Assembly: GCA_036308645.1 (NCBI GenBank)
Contig: JAXJVH010000041.1
Coordinates: 1 to 14,516 of the forward strand
Direction: 5' to 3'
DNA from: RUG11462 sp036308645
GTDB lineage: Bacteria; Bacillota; Clostridia; Oscillospirales; Acutalibacteraceae
Length of the DNA: 14,516 nt
In this document: in pieces, positions 1 through 9,619 of the stretch
How positions within the stretch are numbered: the stretch's first letter is position 1
How the letters are laid out: each line of letters opens with the position of its first letter
The notes under the pieces: generated by a model
Seen by the model: the letters and a program-made list of their open reading frames with translations, nothing else
Database searches by the model: none
Told to the model about the DNA's origin: nothing
Position numbers and translations under genes: made by a program

Positions 1-448
1 CTTTTAAACTTAATTCATTTACATATTTTAAATATAAAACTTCATACTGATTTTTTGTAAGTTTTGTTAAACACTTTTTATAAGTTGTAATCAGCAATCC
101 CTCGTCTTCGATTTTTTCAAAATCTTTATTGTTATTATCGGGAATATCATTTATATCTTCCATAAACACCTCTTTAATTTTGTTCTTTTTATTCACCATA
201 GTTATGCAGGTATTTCTTGTTACAACAGCAATAAACCCTTTTGTTTCATCAGATTTTATATCATTAATTTTTGACATATTAAAGGCAATTTTAAGTAAAG
301 ATGTATAAGTTGCGTCCTCTTTATCCATATTATTTTCAAAGAACTTTGAGGTAATACCGTATACATAGTTATAGTATTTATTATAAATTTCAGTAAACCG
401 TTTTTCGTCCTTAGGATTTTCCATTGCCATTAATATTAGATTTAACAT
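1..448 (-). CDS. ECF-like sigma-70 family RNA polymerase sigma factor, 3' end cut by window edge
   Basis: The minus-strand reading frame opens at an ATG (446-448) with AGGAGG at 459-464, ten nt upstream, and stays open to the window edge (149 codons). Residues about 17-60 match sigma region 2: an FTEIYNKYYNYVYGI helix followed by an acidic DKEDATYTSLLKIAFN segment. Residues about 128-149 (LTKNQYEVLYLKYVNELSLK) look like the start of region 4, the helix-turn-helix that reads the -35 element. Between them is the short, acidic, low-complexity linker usual in ECF sigma factors (IPDNNNKDFEKIEDEG). It would direct RNA polymerase to a small regulon. Any anti-sigma factor would be expected just downstream, outside the window. 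Two further in-frame ATGs lie at 428-430 and 422-424, but only the chosen one has a good ribosome binding site. The family call is solid; the regulon is unknown. Confidence 0.82.
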   Translation of the reverse strand, partial: MLNLILMAMENPKDEKRFTEIYNKYYNYVYGITSKFFENNMDKEDATYTSLLKIAFNMSKINDIKSDETKGFIAVVTRNTCITMVNKKNKIKEVFMEDINDIPDNNNKDFEKIEDEGLLITTYKKCLTKLTKNQYEVLYLKYVNELSLK

Positions 449-479
449 TTTTAAACATCCTCCTGATTCAAGTATATTT

Positions 480-508
480 ATAATACCAAACAGGGCGGAT
501 TTTTTCAA
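480..508 (-). promoter_or_regulatory. Promoter of the ECF-like sigma factor gene
   Basis: On the minus strand TTGAAA (503-508) is followed after exactly 17 nt by TATTAT (480-485), a near-consensus housekeeping promoter. It sits about 30 nt before the ATG, so the gene is probably transcribed by the main sigma factor rather than only by its own product. The rest of the gap up to the gatB terminator (509-634) is AT-rich with no gene; TTTTTACC (521-528) can pair with GTAAAAA (538-544) or GGTAAAAA (556-563), of unclear meaning. Confidence 0.6.
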
Positions 509-634
509 TGTTTTAAATATTTTTTACCCCTTTATTAGTAAAAACTATTTTAATTGGTAAAAAGTTATGCAATAAGAAAATATTTGATTTTTATTTATAA
601 CCTGTTTTTCATAATATAAAATTTAAGGCAAAAG

Positions 635-665
635 AAAAAGCAGACACAAAAAATGTCTGCTTTTT
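635..665 (-). terminator. Rho-independent terminator after gatB
   Basis: A perfect 12-bp stem AAAAAGCAGACA (635-646) / TGTCTGCTTTTT (654-665) with a 7-nt loop. Read on the minus strand it ends in a U-rich run (TTTTTCTTTT) and begins 16 nt past the gatB stop, so it closes the gatCAB transcription unit. Confidence 0.85.
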
Positions 666-681
666 GATAAATATTCAGCGT

Positions 682-2096
682 TTATCCTATAATTTCTCTG
701 ATAATCTGCTGTGCTGTTTTTGCGTCGGCTTTTCCTCGGGTTTCTTTCATAACGCCGCCGATAAGCGCGCCGATTGCAGCGCCTTTACCACCCTTAATAT
801 CCTCAACTGCTTTAGGGTTGGCGTTTACTACTTTTTCGCAAATTGCACGTAATTCGCCCTCGTCAACGCCGCCCATCTGGCTTTCGTCAATAAGTTCGCT
901 CGGCTTTTTACCGCTTTCAAGCATTTTATCAAGCGTGCTTTTTGCAAGGTTATTATTAATTTTGCCGTCTTCAAGCAATTTTATAAGTTCCACAAGGCTT
1001 TCATCGGTAACTTTAATATCAAACTGCTCTTTATCGGCGTCTGTCGCAAGAGTGCGGTAGATGTTAGAAATAATAAAGTTTGAAGCGGTTTTCGGCTTGT
1101 CGATTTTGGCGGCGACTTTATCGAAAAAGTCGGATACTTTTTTGTATTTTACAAGAATTTTAGCGTCGGTTTCGTTAATACCGTAATCTTCAATATATCT
1201 GTTTTTCTTTGAATCGGGGAGTTCGGGAAGAGTTTTTCGTATTTCTTCGATTTCCTCGTCGGTGGTGTGGATTGTCACCAAATCAGGCTCTCTGAAATAG
1301 CGGTAATCGTGAGCGTCCTCTTTAGAACGCATACCCTCGGTTTCGCCTGTGCCGGTATTAAAACGGCGGGTTTCCTGAATAACCTCTTCGCCCGATTCAA
1401 TAAGGTCAACCTGACGGTCAAACTCATATTCCATAGCCTGACGCATAAAGGTGAACGAGTTCATATTTTTAATCTCGGTACGAGTGCCGAGTTTATCCGA
1501 GCCTTTTTCCTTAACGGAAACGTTGACGTCGCAACGAAGCGAACCCTCCTGCATTTTGCAGTCGGAAACGCCGATATATTTCATAATAAGTTGCAATTTT
1601 TCAACATATTCAATAGCCTCGTCAATCGAACGAATATCCGGCTCGGTTACAATTTCGATAAGCGGAACGCCGCCACGGTTGTAATCTACATAAGTATCTC
1701 CGCGTTCGTGAACAAGTTTGCCTGCGTCTTCTTCAATATGAATACGCAAAATGCGGATTTTTTTGCCGGAATCAAGCTTAATATATCCGTTTGAACAAAG
1801 CGGTTTATCATACTGCGAAACCTGATAAGCCTTTGACAAATCGGGATAGCAGTAGTTTTTTCTGTCCATTTTTGCAATATTGTTAATAGTGCAGTTTGTA
1901 GCAAGACCAGCCATAATAGCGTAGCGAACAACCTGTTTGTTAAGTCTTGGCATTGTACCCGGCAGACCTATGCAAATAGGACAGCAATGTGTGTTAGGCT
2001 CGCCGCCGAACTCGGTCGAGCAGGAACAGAAAATTTTTGTTTTAGTTGATAATTCAACATGGGTTTCAAGTCCCGAAACGATTTCATAATCTTTCA

Positions 2097-2097
<1 letters not shown>
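682..2097 (-). CDS. gatB: Asp-tRNAAsn/Glu-tRNAGln amidotransferase subunit B
   Basis: GatB is the tRNA-binding, ATP-dependent kinase subunit of the cytoplasmic GatCAB complex. It phosphorylates the misacylated Glu or Asp on tRNAGln/tRNAAsn and receives ammonia from GatA. The 471 residues are full length. Visible features are the FCSCS...CCPIC zinc site near the N-terminus (C24, C26, C39, C42), the active-site segments NYCYPDLSKAYQ (81-92) and HIEEDAGK (120-127), the VDYNRGGVPLIEIVTEP stretch (about 137-153), and a C-terminal YqeY-like helical tail that grips the tRNA elbow. C83 sits where Phe is usual in the YFYPDLP motif, a small oddity. The ATG overlaps the gatA stop by one base (TAATG), so translation is probably coupled. 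It is the last gene before the terminator. Confidence 0.97.
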
Positions 2098-3554
<1,457 letters not shown>

Positions 3555-3564
3555 AATACGCTCC

Positions 3565-3843
3565 TTAAAATTTCTTTTTAACAGGGAAATATCCGTTTTC
3601 GCCGCCGTCGACATTCTTTAAAATTTCCGACTGCAAAAAACTTTCGCCTACAACATCTTCACGAAAAACATTGGAGAGATTATTAATATTATCAAATTCT
3701 TCAACTTCGCCGTCGTAACCGTTAATGGTATCGGCAAACTTAATAATATTCATCATTTCTTTAGTTAATTCGTCAATTTCATCGTCATCAATATGCAATT
3801 TTGATAACAATGCAATATCCATAATTTCTTCTTTAGTTACCAT
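3565..3843 (-). CDS. gatC: Asp-tRNAAsn/Glu-tRNAGln amidotransferase subunit C
   Basis: GatC is the small belt-like subunit that wraps around the GatA-GatB interface and stabilises GatA. At 92 residues it has the usual length. It shows the typical N-terminus (an ALLSKLHIDDDEIDEL helix) followed by an EMMNIIKFADTIN helix, an acidic linker, and a C-terminal FREDVVGESFLQSEIL segment that threads along GatA. AAGGAG lies just upstream (3852-3857 region). It starts the gatCAB block. No promoter is evident between it and the upstream DUF559 gene, only a double-hairpin repeat, so it is either read through from aspS or expressed from an unseen promoter. Confidence 0.95.
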   Translation of the reverse strand: MVTKEEIMDIALLSKLHIDDDEIDELTKEMMNIIKFADTINGYDGEVEEFDNINNLSNVFREDVVGESFLQSEILKNVDGGENGYFPVKKKF

Positions 3844-3868
3844 AAAGACTCTCCTTTTATATTAATGC

Positions 3869-3920
3869 AAAAGCCGTCCCCGTCAGGGGAAGGGGGACCG
3901 CCGAAGGCGGTGGAAGGGTT
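3869..3920 (-). repeat. GC-rich double-hairpin repeat, left copy flanking the DUF559 gene
   Basis: Two adjacent perfect hairpins stand out against AT-rich surroundings: ACCGCC-GAA-GGCGGT (3897-3911) and TCCCC-GTCA-GGGGA (3877-3890). Read on the minus strand it has the layout AACCCTTCC-hairpin-CCCCCTT-hairpin and matches, in opposite orientation, the copy at 4289-4350. It begins four bases after the DUF559 stop codon. As RNA it could slow or stop transcription between aspS/DUF559 and gatC. Confidence 0.8.
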
Positions 3921-3923
3921 GCC

Positions 3924-4280
3924 TTAAAATAATCTCGCTTTCACTAAATTATCTATATAATAGCATACGCCTTTAAAATTCCTATTAATTTCATTATTTG
4001 GTATTCTTATCACAATTAAATTGTATTTTTCAATTATTTCAGTTCGTATTCTGTCTTTAAGCATACCTTTTGACTCATAATGCTGTGAGCTGTCTAATTC
4101 AATAACCAATTTTGCTTTATTGCAATAAAAATCAACTATAAAATTCTCGATAACTTTTTGCCGATAAAACTTTACGGGGTAATCTTTTAAAAAGTCATAC
4201 CAAAGATGTTTTTCTTCTTTGGTCATATTTTTTCTTAAAGTTTGTGCCAAGGGCGTTAATTTTTCATTATGTTTATACAT
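3924..4280 (-). CDS. DUF559 domain protein (Vsr/PD-(D/E)XK-like endonuclease fold), repeat-flanked
   Basis: This 118-residue single-domain protein has the DUF559 signature: LRKNMTKEEKHLWYDFLKD near the N-terminus, FYRQKVIENFIVDFYC, then KLVIELDSSQHYE, and a C-terminal LIVIRIPNNEI. The family shares the restriction-endonuclease-like fold of very-short-patch-repair nucleases; the candidate metal-binding acids are the Asp of IVDFYC and the Glu/Asp of IELDSSQH (most members have DG where this one has DS). Its cellular function is not established. It is inserted between aspS and gatC, where no related function is expected, and palindromic repeats abut both ends of the reading frame. Its apparent Shine-Dalgarno (GGAGG on the minus strand, within 4291-4297) lies inside the upstream repeat. 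It looks like a small mobile or selfish cassette, by inference. Confidence 0.88.
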   Translation of the reverse strand: MYKHNEKLTPLAQTLRKNMTKEEKHLWYDFLKDYPVKFYRQKVIENFIVDFYCNKAKLVIELDSSQHYESKGMLKDRIRTEIIEKYNLIVIRIPNNEINRNFKGVCYYIDNLVKARLF

Positions 4281-4288
4281 TTAAAAAC

Positions 4289-4350
4289 AACCCCTCCACC
4301 ATCGTTCCGATGGTCCCCCTCCCCTTAACAGGGGAGGCAGCGTCGGTTTT
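4289..4350 (+). repeat. GC-rich double-hairpin repeat, right copy flanking the DUF559 gene
   Basis: Hairpin one is ACCATCG-TTC-CGATGGT (4298-4314); hairpin two is CCTCCCC-TTAACA-GGGGAGG (4318-4337). The connecting bases (AACCCCTCC before, CCCCCT between) match the reverse complement of 3869-3920, so the two copies form inverted repeats around the DUF559 gene. The stem of hairpin one differs from the left copy at paired positions yet stays fully complementary. Confidence 0.8.
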
Positions 4351-4365
4351 ATCTTAATTTTGCGG

Positions 4366-6105
4366 TTATCTTAATTTGATATGAATTTCTCGAAGTTGCT
4401 GTTCGGTTACTTCATTTGGTGCGCCCATCATAGTATCCTGTGCGTTTGAGTTCATCGGGAATGCGATAACCTCACGAATGTTCTCCTCGCCTGTGAGCAA
4501 CATAATCATTCTGTCAACGCCGGGAGCCATACCTGCGTGCGGCGGTGCGCCGTATTGGAATGCAGTATAAAGACTGCGGAATTTTTCTTTTAAAACATCT
4601 TCCGAATAACCTGCAATCTCAAACGCTTTTTTCATAATTTCAATATCGTGGTTACGAACAGCGCCGCTTGACAATTCAACGCCGTTGCAAACTATATCAT
4701 ACTGATAAGCCTTGATATCGCAAGGGTTCATAGTGTTAAGCGCCCGGAGCCCGCCCTGTGGCATTGAAAACGGGTTGTGGGTGAAAATAATCTTGCCGTC
4801 CTCGTCCTCCTCAAACATCGGGAAGTCAACAATATAGCAAAGTTCAAAAGTATCTTTTAAAAGATTTAAGCGTTTACCGAGTTCCGCTCTGATTTGTCCT
4901 GCAAGAAGCGGTGCGACCGACGGAGCGTCTGCGATAAAGTAAAGAACATCATCGGTTTTAAGACCGGCTCTTGTTCTTAATTCTTCGCGCTGTTCATCGG
5001 TTAAGAATTTATCAATAGGTCCTTTGTAAGAGCCGTCTTCCAAAACGGTGATATAGCCAAGACCTTTCATACCGATGCTCTCGGCAAATTTAAGCATTTT
5101 TTCAAAAAATCCTTTTGACTGCTTGCCGCAAGGTGCGTTAATACCTCTTACGCACTGACCTCGGAAAGGTTTGAAATCAGTTTCGACAAACAGGTCGGAA
5201 AGTTCGATAATTTCAAGCGGATTTCGTAAATCAGGCTTATCTGTACCGTATTTAAGCATTGCCTCTTCATAAGGAATACGCTTGAACGGCGCAGGGGAAA
5301 CCTCTTTGTTACCGAATTTTGTGAAAGTATCATAAAGCACTTCTTCTGCTACCGCAAAAACGTCTTCTTGAGTGGCAAATGCCATTTCAAAGTCTAACTG
5401 ATAAAATTCGCCCGGACTTCTGTCGGCTCTTGCGTCCTCATCTCTGAAACAAGGAGCAATCTGGAAGTATTTATCAAAGCCCGAAACCATAAGCAACTGC
5501 TTGAAAATCTGCGGTGCTTGAGGAAGAGCGTAAAATTTACCCTTATGTTTTCTTGAAGGGATAAGGTAATCTCTTGCGCCCTCGGGAGAAGAAGCGGAAA
5601 GGATAGGCGTCTGCATTTCCAAAAATCCCATTTCGGTCATCTTATTGCGAAGATGTGAAATAATTTTTGAACGAAGTACGATATTATCATGCACCTTTTT
5701 GTTTCTAAGGTCAAGATAACGGTACTGCAAACGCACTTCTTCATTTGTTTTTGTAGAAGTTGCAACCTCAAAAGGCAGGTTTGATTTCGCTTTGCCGAGA
5801 ACGGTAAAAGTTTCAGCCTTAACCTCTATTGTACCTGTTGCGATTTTCTCGTTATATGTTTCTTTATCACGCTGCAAAACCTCGCCGCTTATAGTAACGG
5901 TGCTTTCCTTTGCAACGCCTTTAATCATATTTTCATCTTTTATTACTACCTGCAACGTGCCTGTTTCATCACGCAAATCAACAAAAAGTATGCCGCCGTG
6001 GTCACGAATATTCTCAACCCAGCCTGCAACCTTTACTTGTTTGCCGATGTCGCCGTCACGCAGTTCACCGCAGGTATGCGTACGGTATTCATTACTGTAT
6101 TTCAT
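4366..6105 (-). CDS. aspS: Aspartyl-tRNA synthetase, probably non-discriminating (Asp-tRNAAsp/Asn)
   Basis: A bacterial-type class IIb AspRS of 579 residues. It has an N-terminal OB-fold anticodon-binding domain (about 1-110), class II motif 2 with FRDEDARADRSPGEFYQLDF (about 220-239), an inserted GAD domain in the middle, and motif 3 GMAPGVDRMIMLLTG near residue 525. It charges tRNAAsp with Asp. In the anticodon domain the residue matching E. coli L30 is His (RDHGG, H36), as in the non-discriminating Pseudomonas enzyme, and the E. coli K81/N82/M87 positions read E/T/I. Together with nearby gatCAB this suggests that it also makes Asp-tRNAAsn. The ATG at 6103-6105 is chosen over the upstream in-frame ATG (6130-6132) because AGAGGAG lies immediately before it and the product begins like the family (EYRTHTCGELR). 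It overlaps the upstream membrane-protein gene by 14 bases. Confidence 0.96.
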   Translation of the reverse strand: MKYSNEYRTHTCGELRDGDIGKQVKVAGWVENIRDHGGILFVDLRDETGTLQVVIKDENMIKGVAKESTVTISGEVLQRDKETYNEKIATGTIEVKAETFTVLGKAKSNLPFEVATSTKTNEEVRLQYRYLDLRNKKVHDNIVLRSKIISHLRNKMTEMGFLEMQTPILSASSPEGARDYLIPSRKHKGKFYALPQAPQIFKQLLMVSGFDKYFQIAPCFRDEDARADRSPGEFYQLDFEMAFATQEDVFAVAEEVLYDTFTKFGNKEVSPAPFKRIPYEEAMLKYGTDKPDLRNPLEIIELSDLFVETDFKPFRGQCVRGINAPCGKQSKGFFEKMLKFAESIGMKGLGYITVLEDGSYKGPIDKFLTDEQREELRTRAGLKTDDVLYFIADAPSVAPLLAGQIRAELGKRLNLLKDTFELCYIVDFPMFEEDEDGKIIFTHNPFSMPQGGLRALNTMNPCDIKAYQYDIVCNGVELSSGAVRNHDIEIMKKAFEIAGYSEDVLKEKFRSLYTAFQYGAPPHAGMAPGVDRMIMLLTGEENIREVIAFPMNSNAQDTMMGAPNEVTEQQLREIHIKLR

Positions 6106-7336
6106 ATTTTTTCTCCTCTCTGTTATTCTCATAAATTCCTGTTACCGAGAACAGGAAAACGCTGATAAACAATGTTTGCACCCCGACAATCTGACAATCT
6201 ACAATTCCGTCGATAAGTATAAATGTAAAGGAACTTAACACTATCGTCATTATCGGGTCAAATATATTCTTTTTGCTTGTTTTATATAAATTGCGAAGTC
6301 TTTTTACTATTGCCGCAATTAACAAAAGGCTTCCGAAAATGCCGTAATTATAAAGGCAGTCAAACGCAATGTTATGAGCGTGTAAATGCCAGCCTAAATG
6401 CTTTAAATTATCAAGTGATTCGGATAAATCAAAAATATCAAATTTATATCCTGTTTCGATTATTGAATTATCAATTGATTCCTTTAAAAAGCCTAACATT
6501 CCGTGACCGAAAACCGGTTTTTTAAAAAAGCCGTCTATAGCCTGTTTCCAATAAGGAAACCGCATTGTAAACGAATCCAAAAATCCGTTCATATTAAGTT
6601 TTTCGGCAATGCCGTAATCTCTTAAAAGCCATAAGGCGGCTATGCCGACAACACCTAAAACGCAAACCGCCGTAAGCGGTTTATACTTTTTAGCGAAAAA
6701 AAGCATTACGCCCATTGCCGCCGCTATACCCAAAATCGGCATTTTGCTTGCGGTAACAAGCATAGCAATTAAATTTAAAACTATAAGCGCAAAATAAATC
6801 GGCTTATTTTTATTTTCAAAAATAATTCTGTAAAGGCAGATAAGCACTACAAACGAGATGTAAAAACAATAATAAAGCGCATTTAAAAAAGTTGATTCGC
6901 TTCTGCCCTGTATCGCCGAAAGGTCAAGCGCCTTTTGCACTACGGCTACTACAAAAGCAAAAACGCTGTAGGCAACCGCCATAGTAAATATATCGTCGAT
7001 TTTTTGCTTTGATATATTAGAGCGAAATGAAAACGCAATAAGCATTGCCGCTAAAAAATACAAAGACGCTAAAATGCCGAAACAGTTTAAGTAAACCGTT
7101 GATATAACAAGCGTCAAAATGCCGAAAACCGATGATAACCGATTTTCTTTTTTTAAAATAAGCCCGCTTTTTTTGCGAAAGAGCAAATATACGGCTACCG
7201 AGAAAACGCAAAGCGCGCAAAGTACCGAATTTACAAGCGCCACCGCAAAGCATAAAAAAGCGGCTCGGGTTTCGGCGTCATAGCCGAAAACCCTTTTAAA
7301 ATATTCTTTTACCGCTGAAAATTTAATATTTAACAC
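6092..7336 (-). CDS. O-antigen ligase/polymerase-like (Wzy_C family) polytopic membrane protein
   Basis: A hydrophobic 414-residue protein with roughly ten to twelve predicted membrane segments and one long polar loop at about 250-325. The loop carries the family's hallmark pattern: MRFPYWKQAIDGFFKKP (R259, W263), VFGHGMLGF (277-279), then HLHAHNIAFDCLYNYG with the H321-N322 pair before the next membrane helix. Members ligate or polymerise lipid-linked glycans outside the membrane (O-antigen, capsule, teichoic acid or glycosylation substrates); the substrate here cannot be told. The start is GTG (7334-7336), supported by GGTGAT five nt upstream; no in-frame ATG fits better. It follows pnp by 40 nt and its last 14 bases overlap aspS, whose ribosome binding site lies inside it, so expression is probably coupled. 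It has no glycosyltransferase neighbours, an odd setting. Confidence 0.85.
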   Translation of the reverse strand: MLNIKFSAVKEYFKRVFGYDAETRAAFLCFAVALVNSVLCALCVFSVAVYLLFRKKSGLILKKENRLSSVFGILTLVISTVYLNCFGILASLYFLAAMLIAFSFRSNISKQKIDDIFTMAVAYSVFAFVVAVVQKALDLSAIQGRSESTFLNALYYCFYISFVVLICLYRIIFENKNKPIYFALIVLNLIAMLVTASKMPILGIAAAMGVMLFFAKKYKPLTAVCVLGVVGIAALWLLRDYGIAEKLNMNGFLDSFTMRFPYWKQAIDGFFKKPVFGHGMLGFLKESIDNSIIETGYKFDIFDLSESLDNLKHLGWHLHAHNIAFDCLYNYGIFGSLLLIAAIVKRLRNLYKTSKKNIFDPIMTIVLSSFTFILIDGIVDCQIVGVQTLFISVFLFSVTGIYENNREEKKYEIQ

Positions 7337-7376
7337 TTATCATCACCGTTTAAATGATATGATGTTTTGTGAAAAA

Positions 7377-9566
7377 TTATCTTGGACGTCTGCCGTGAGG
7401 TCTTTTTCCTCTTCTGTCCTGCTTTTTATCGTCTTCGCCGTCGTCCTCGACAACTGCGCCGTTTACTTCAACAAGCGCTTCTCTTCTTGAAAGGTTAAGT
7501 CTGCCCTGATCGTCGATTTCGGTTACTTTTACGATAACCTGATCGCCTACCTGAACAACGTCTTCAACCTTTTCGGTGCGTTTAACGTCAAGTTGTGAAA
7601 TATGAACAAGTCCCTCTTTACCCGGAGCGATTTCAACAAAAGCGCCGAAAGTCATAAGTCTTGTTACAACGCCGTTGTAGATAGCGCCTACTTCGGGGTC
7701 GTTAGCGATAGTTTCAATAATTGAAATTGCTCTGCGAGCGTCGTCGTAATCAAGAGAAGAAACAAACACTTTGCCGTCTTCTTCGATATTGATTGTGCAG
7801 TTACATTCATCCTGTAATTTCTGAATAACCTTGCCCTGCTTACCGATAACATCGCCGATTTTTTCAGGATTAATTGTTGTAATAAGCATTTTAGGAGCGT
7901 ATTTTGAAAGTTCTTCACGAGGAGCGGGAATGGCTTTGAGCATAACCTCGTCAAGAATATAATTTCTTGCTTTATGCGTCTTTTCAAAAGCCTCTTTAAT
8001 AATTTCAGGTGTAAGACCGTGAACTTTAAGGTCCATCTGAATTGCTGTGATACCGTTTTTAGTACCTGCTACTTTAAAGTCCATATCTCCGTAGAAATCT
8101 TCAAGTCCCTGAATATCAACCATTGTCATAAAGTCGCCGTAAACGCCCTCGTCACCTGTGATAAGACCGCAGGAAATACCTGCAACAGGGGCTTTTATCG
8201 GAACGCCTGCCGCCATAAGCGCAAGGGTTGAACCGCAGATTGAACCTTGTGAGGTTGAGCCGTTTGAAGAAAGAACTTCAGATACAACTCTGATTGAATA
8301 CGGGAATTCTTCAATAGAAGGAATTACGGGTACAAGCGCCTTTTCGGCTAATGCGCCGTGACCGATTTCTCGTCTGCCGGGGCCTCTTGAAGGCTTTGTT
8401 TCACCTACGGAGTATGACGGGAAGTTGTAGTGGTGAATATATCTTTTCTCGGTCTGCTCGTCAAGTCCGTCTAACTGCTGACAGTCGCTCATAGTACCGA
8501 GTGTAGCGATTGAAAGCACCTGAGTCTGACCGCGTGTAAACATACCCGAGCCGTGAACTCTCGGCAACAAATCAACCTGTGCGTTAAGCGGACGAATTTC
8601 ATCAATTCCTCTGCCGTCTACACGTTTATGCTCGTCTTTAAGCCATGAACGAACAACGTGTTTTTGAATGAGATATAAAATTTCATCTAATTTTGCTTCT
8701 TCGCCTTCAAACTGTTCGTCGTATTTCTCGTGAATTCTGTCGGAAATAGGAAGAATAGCGGCGTCACGAACATTTTTATCGTCTGTATCGAGCGCTTTTT
8801 TAACGTCTTCGATAACCCAATCTTCAATTTCTTTGAACAAAACAGGGTCGGGATTTGATGATTCAAAAGTGAATTTCTCTTTACCGATTTCCGATACGAT
8901 GCCGTTGATAAATTTAACAACCTCTTTGTTAGCCTCGTGACCCGCCATAATAGCGTCAAACATAGTGTCATCGGGAATTTCGTTACCGCCTGCTTCAATC
9001 ATAGCAACCAAATCGGCGGTTGAGGCAACGGTAAGGTTAAGGTCGGATTTTGCTCTTTGCTCCAATGTCGGGTTGATAACGATTTCGCCGTCAACCAAGC
9101 CTACGTTTACGCCTGAAATCGGGCCGTCCCAAGGAATATCCGAAATAGCGATAGCGGCTGAAACACCTATCATAGCGGTAATTTCAGGGCTGCAATCAGG
9201 GTCAACGCTCATTACGGTAGCAACTACCGAGCAGTCGTTTCTCATATCTTTCGGGAAAAGCGGACGGATAGGTCTGTCAATACATCTTGAAGTAAGAATA
9301 GCCTTTTCGCTCGGTCTTGCCTCACGTCTTTGGAAAGAGCCGGGGATTTTGCCTACCGAGTACATTTTCTCCTCATAATCAACCGACAAAGGGAAAAAGT
9401 CAACGCCCTCACGCGGTTTTGCCGAAGCGGTAACGTTGCAAAGCACAACTGTTTCGCCGTAAGAAGCCATAACAGAAGCATTTGCAAGTCCGCACATTTT
9501 TCCTGTTTCCAATTTCAGCGGTCTGCCCGCCAAAGTAGTTTCATAAACTTTGTAATTTTCAAACAT
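7377..9566 (-). CDS. pnp: Polyribonucleotide nucleotidyltransferase (PNPase)
   Basis: PNPase is a trimeric 3'-5' phosphorolytic exoribonuclease that degrades mRNA and can add tails. The 729 residues show both RNase PH cores: the N-terminal one (about 1-140), and a second, catalytic one with GMFTRGQTQVL, the phosphate-binding region, and D490, D496 and K498 in EDFYGDMDFK matching E. coli D486/D492/K494. Next come a KH domain (about 559-620, GKQG loop at 575-578) and an S1 domain (about 627-697), then an acidic stretch and a basic RRGKRPHGRRPR tail. It lies downstream of rpsO, as in many bacteria, but behind a terminator and with its own promoter. The start ATG (9564-9566) has only a modest AAAGG about ten nt upstream, and the long leader is structured, which would suit post-transcriptional control. 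Confidence 0.97.
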   Translation of the reverse strand: MFENYKVYETTLAGRPLKLETGKMCGLANASVMASYGETVVLCNVTASAKPREGVDFFPLSVDYEEKMYSVGKIPGSFQRREARPSEKAILTSRCIDRPIRPLFPKDMRNDCSVVATVMSVDPDCSPEITAMIGVSAAIAISDIPWDGPISGVNVGLVDGEIVINPTLEQRAKSDLNLTVASTADLVAMIEAGGNEIPDDTMFDAIMAGHEANKEVVKFINGIVSEIGKEKFTFESSNPDPVLFKEIEDWVIEDVKKALDTDDKNVRDAAILPISDRIHEKYDEQFEGEEAKLDEILYLIQKHVVRSWLKDEHKRVDGRGIDEIRPLNAQVDLLPRVHGSGMFTRGQTQVLSIATLGTMSDCQQLDGLDEQTEKRYIHHYNFPSYSVGETKPSRGPGRREIGHGALAEKALVPVIPSIEEFPYSIRVVSEVLSSNGSTSQGSICGSTLALMAAGVPIKAPVAGISCGLITGDEGVYGDFMTMVDIQGLEDFYGDMDFKVAGTKNGITAIQMDLKVHGLTPEIIKEAFEKTHKARNYILDEVMLKAIPAPREELSKYAPKMLITTINPEKIGDVIGKQGKVIQKLQDECNCTINIEEDGKVFVSSLDYDDARRAISIIETIANDPEVGAIYNGVVTRLMTFGAFVEIAPGKEGLVHISQLDVKRTEKVEDVVQVGDQVIVKVTEIDDQGRLNLSRREALVEVNGAVVEDDGEDDKKQDRRGKRPHGRRPR

Positions 9567-9619
9567 AATTCTTTTTACCTTTCTTTTTTCTTTTAAAATC
9601 AGGCTTTTTTCTTGAAATC

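Noticed and set aside
3555..3614. N-terminal extension of gatA by 20 residues to an ATG at 3614
   Set aside because: It would overlap gatC by 50 bases and lacks a ribosome binding site; the ATG at 3554 has AAGGAG and gives normal family length.
3869..4350. CRISPR-like array from repeated GC-rich units
   Set aside because: Only two units, inverted rather than direct, with a gene between them and no spacers.
6106..6132. Upstream aspS start at 6132
   Set aside because: The strong AGAGGAG lies between this ATG and the one at 6105, so the latter is used.
8965..9378. Plus-strand frame of 137 residues
   Set aside because: Antisense shadow of pnp with no ribosome binding site or recognisable domain.
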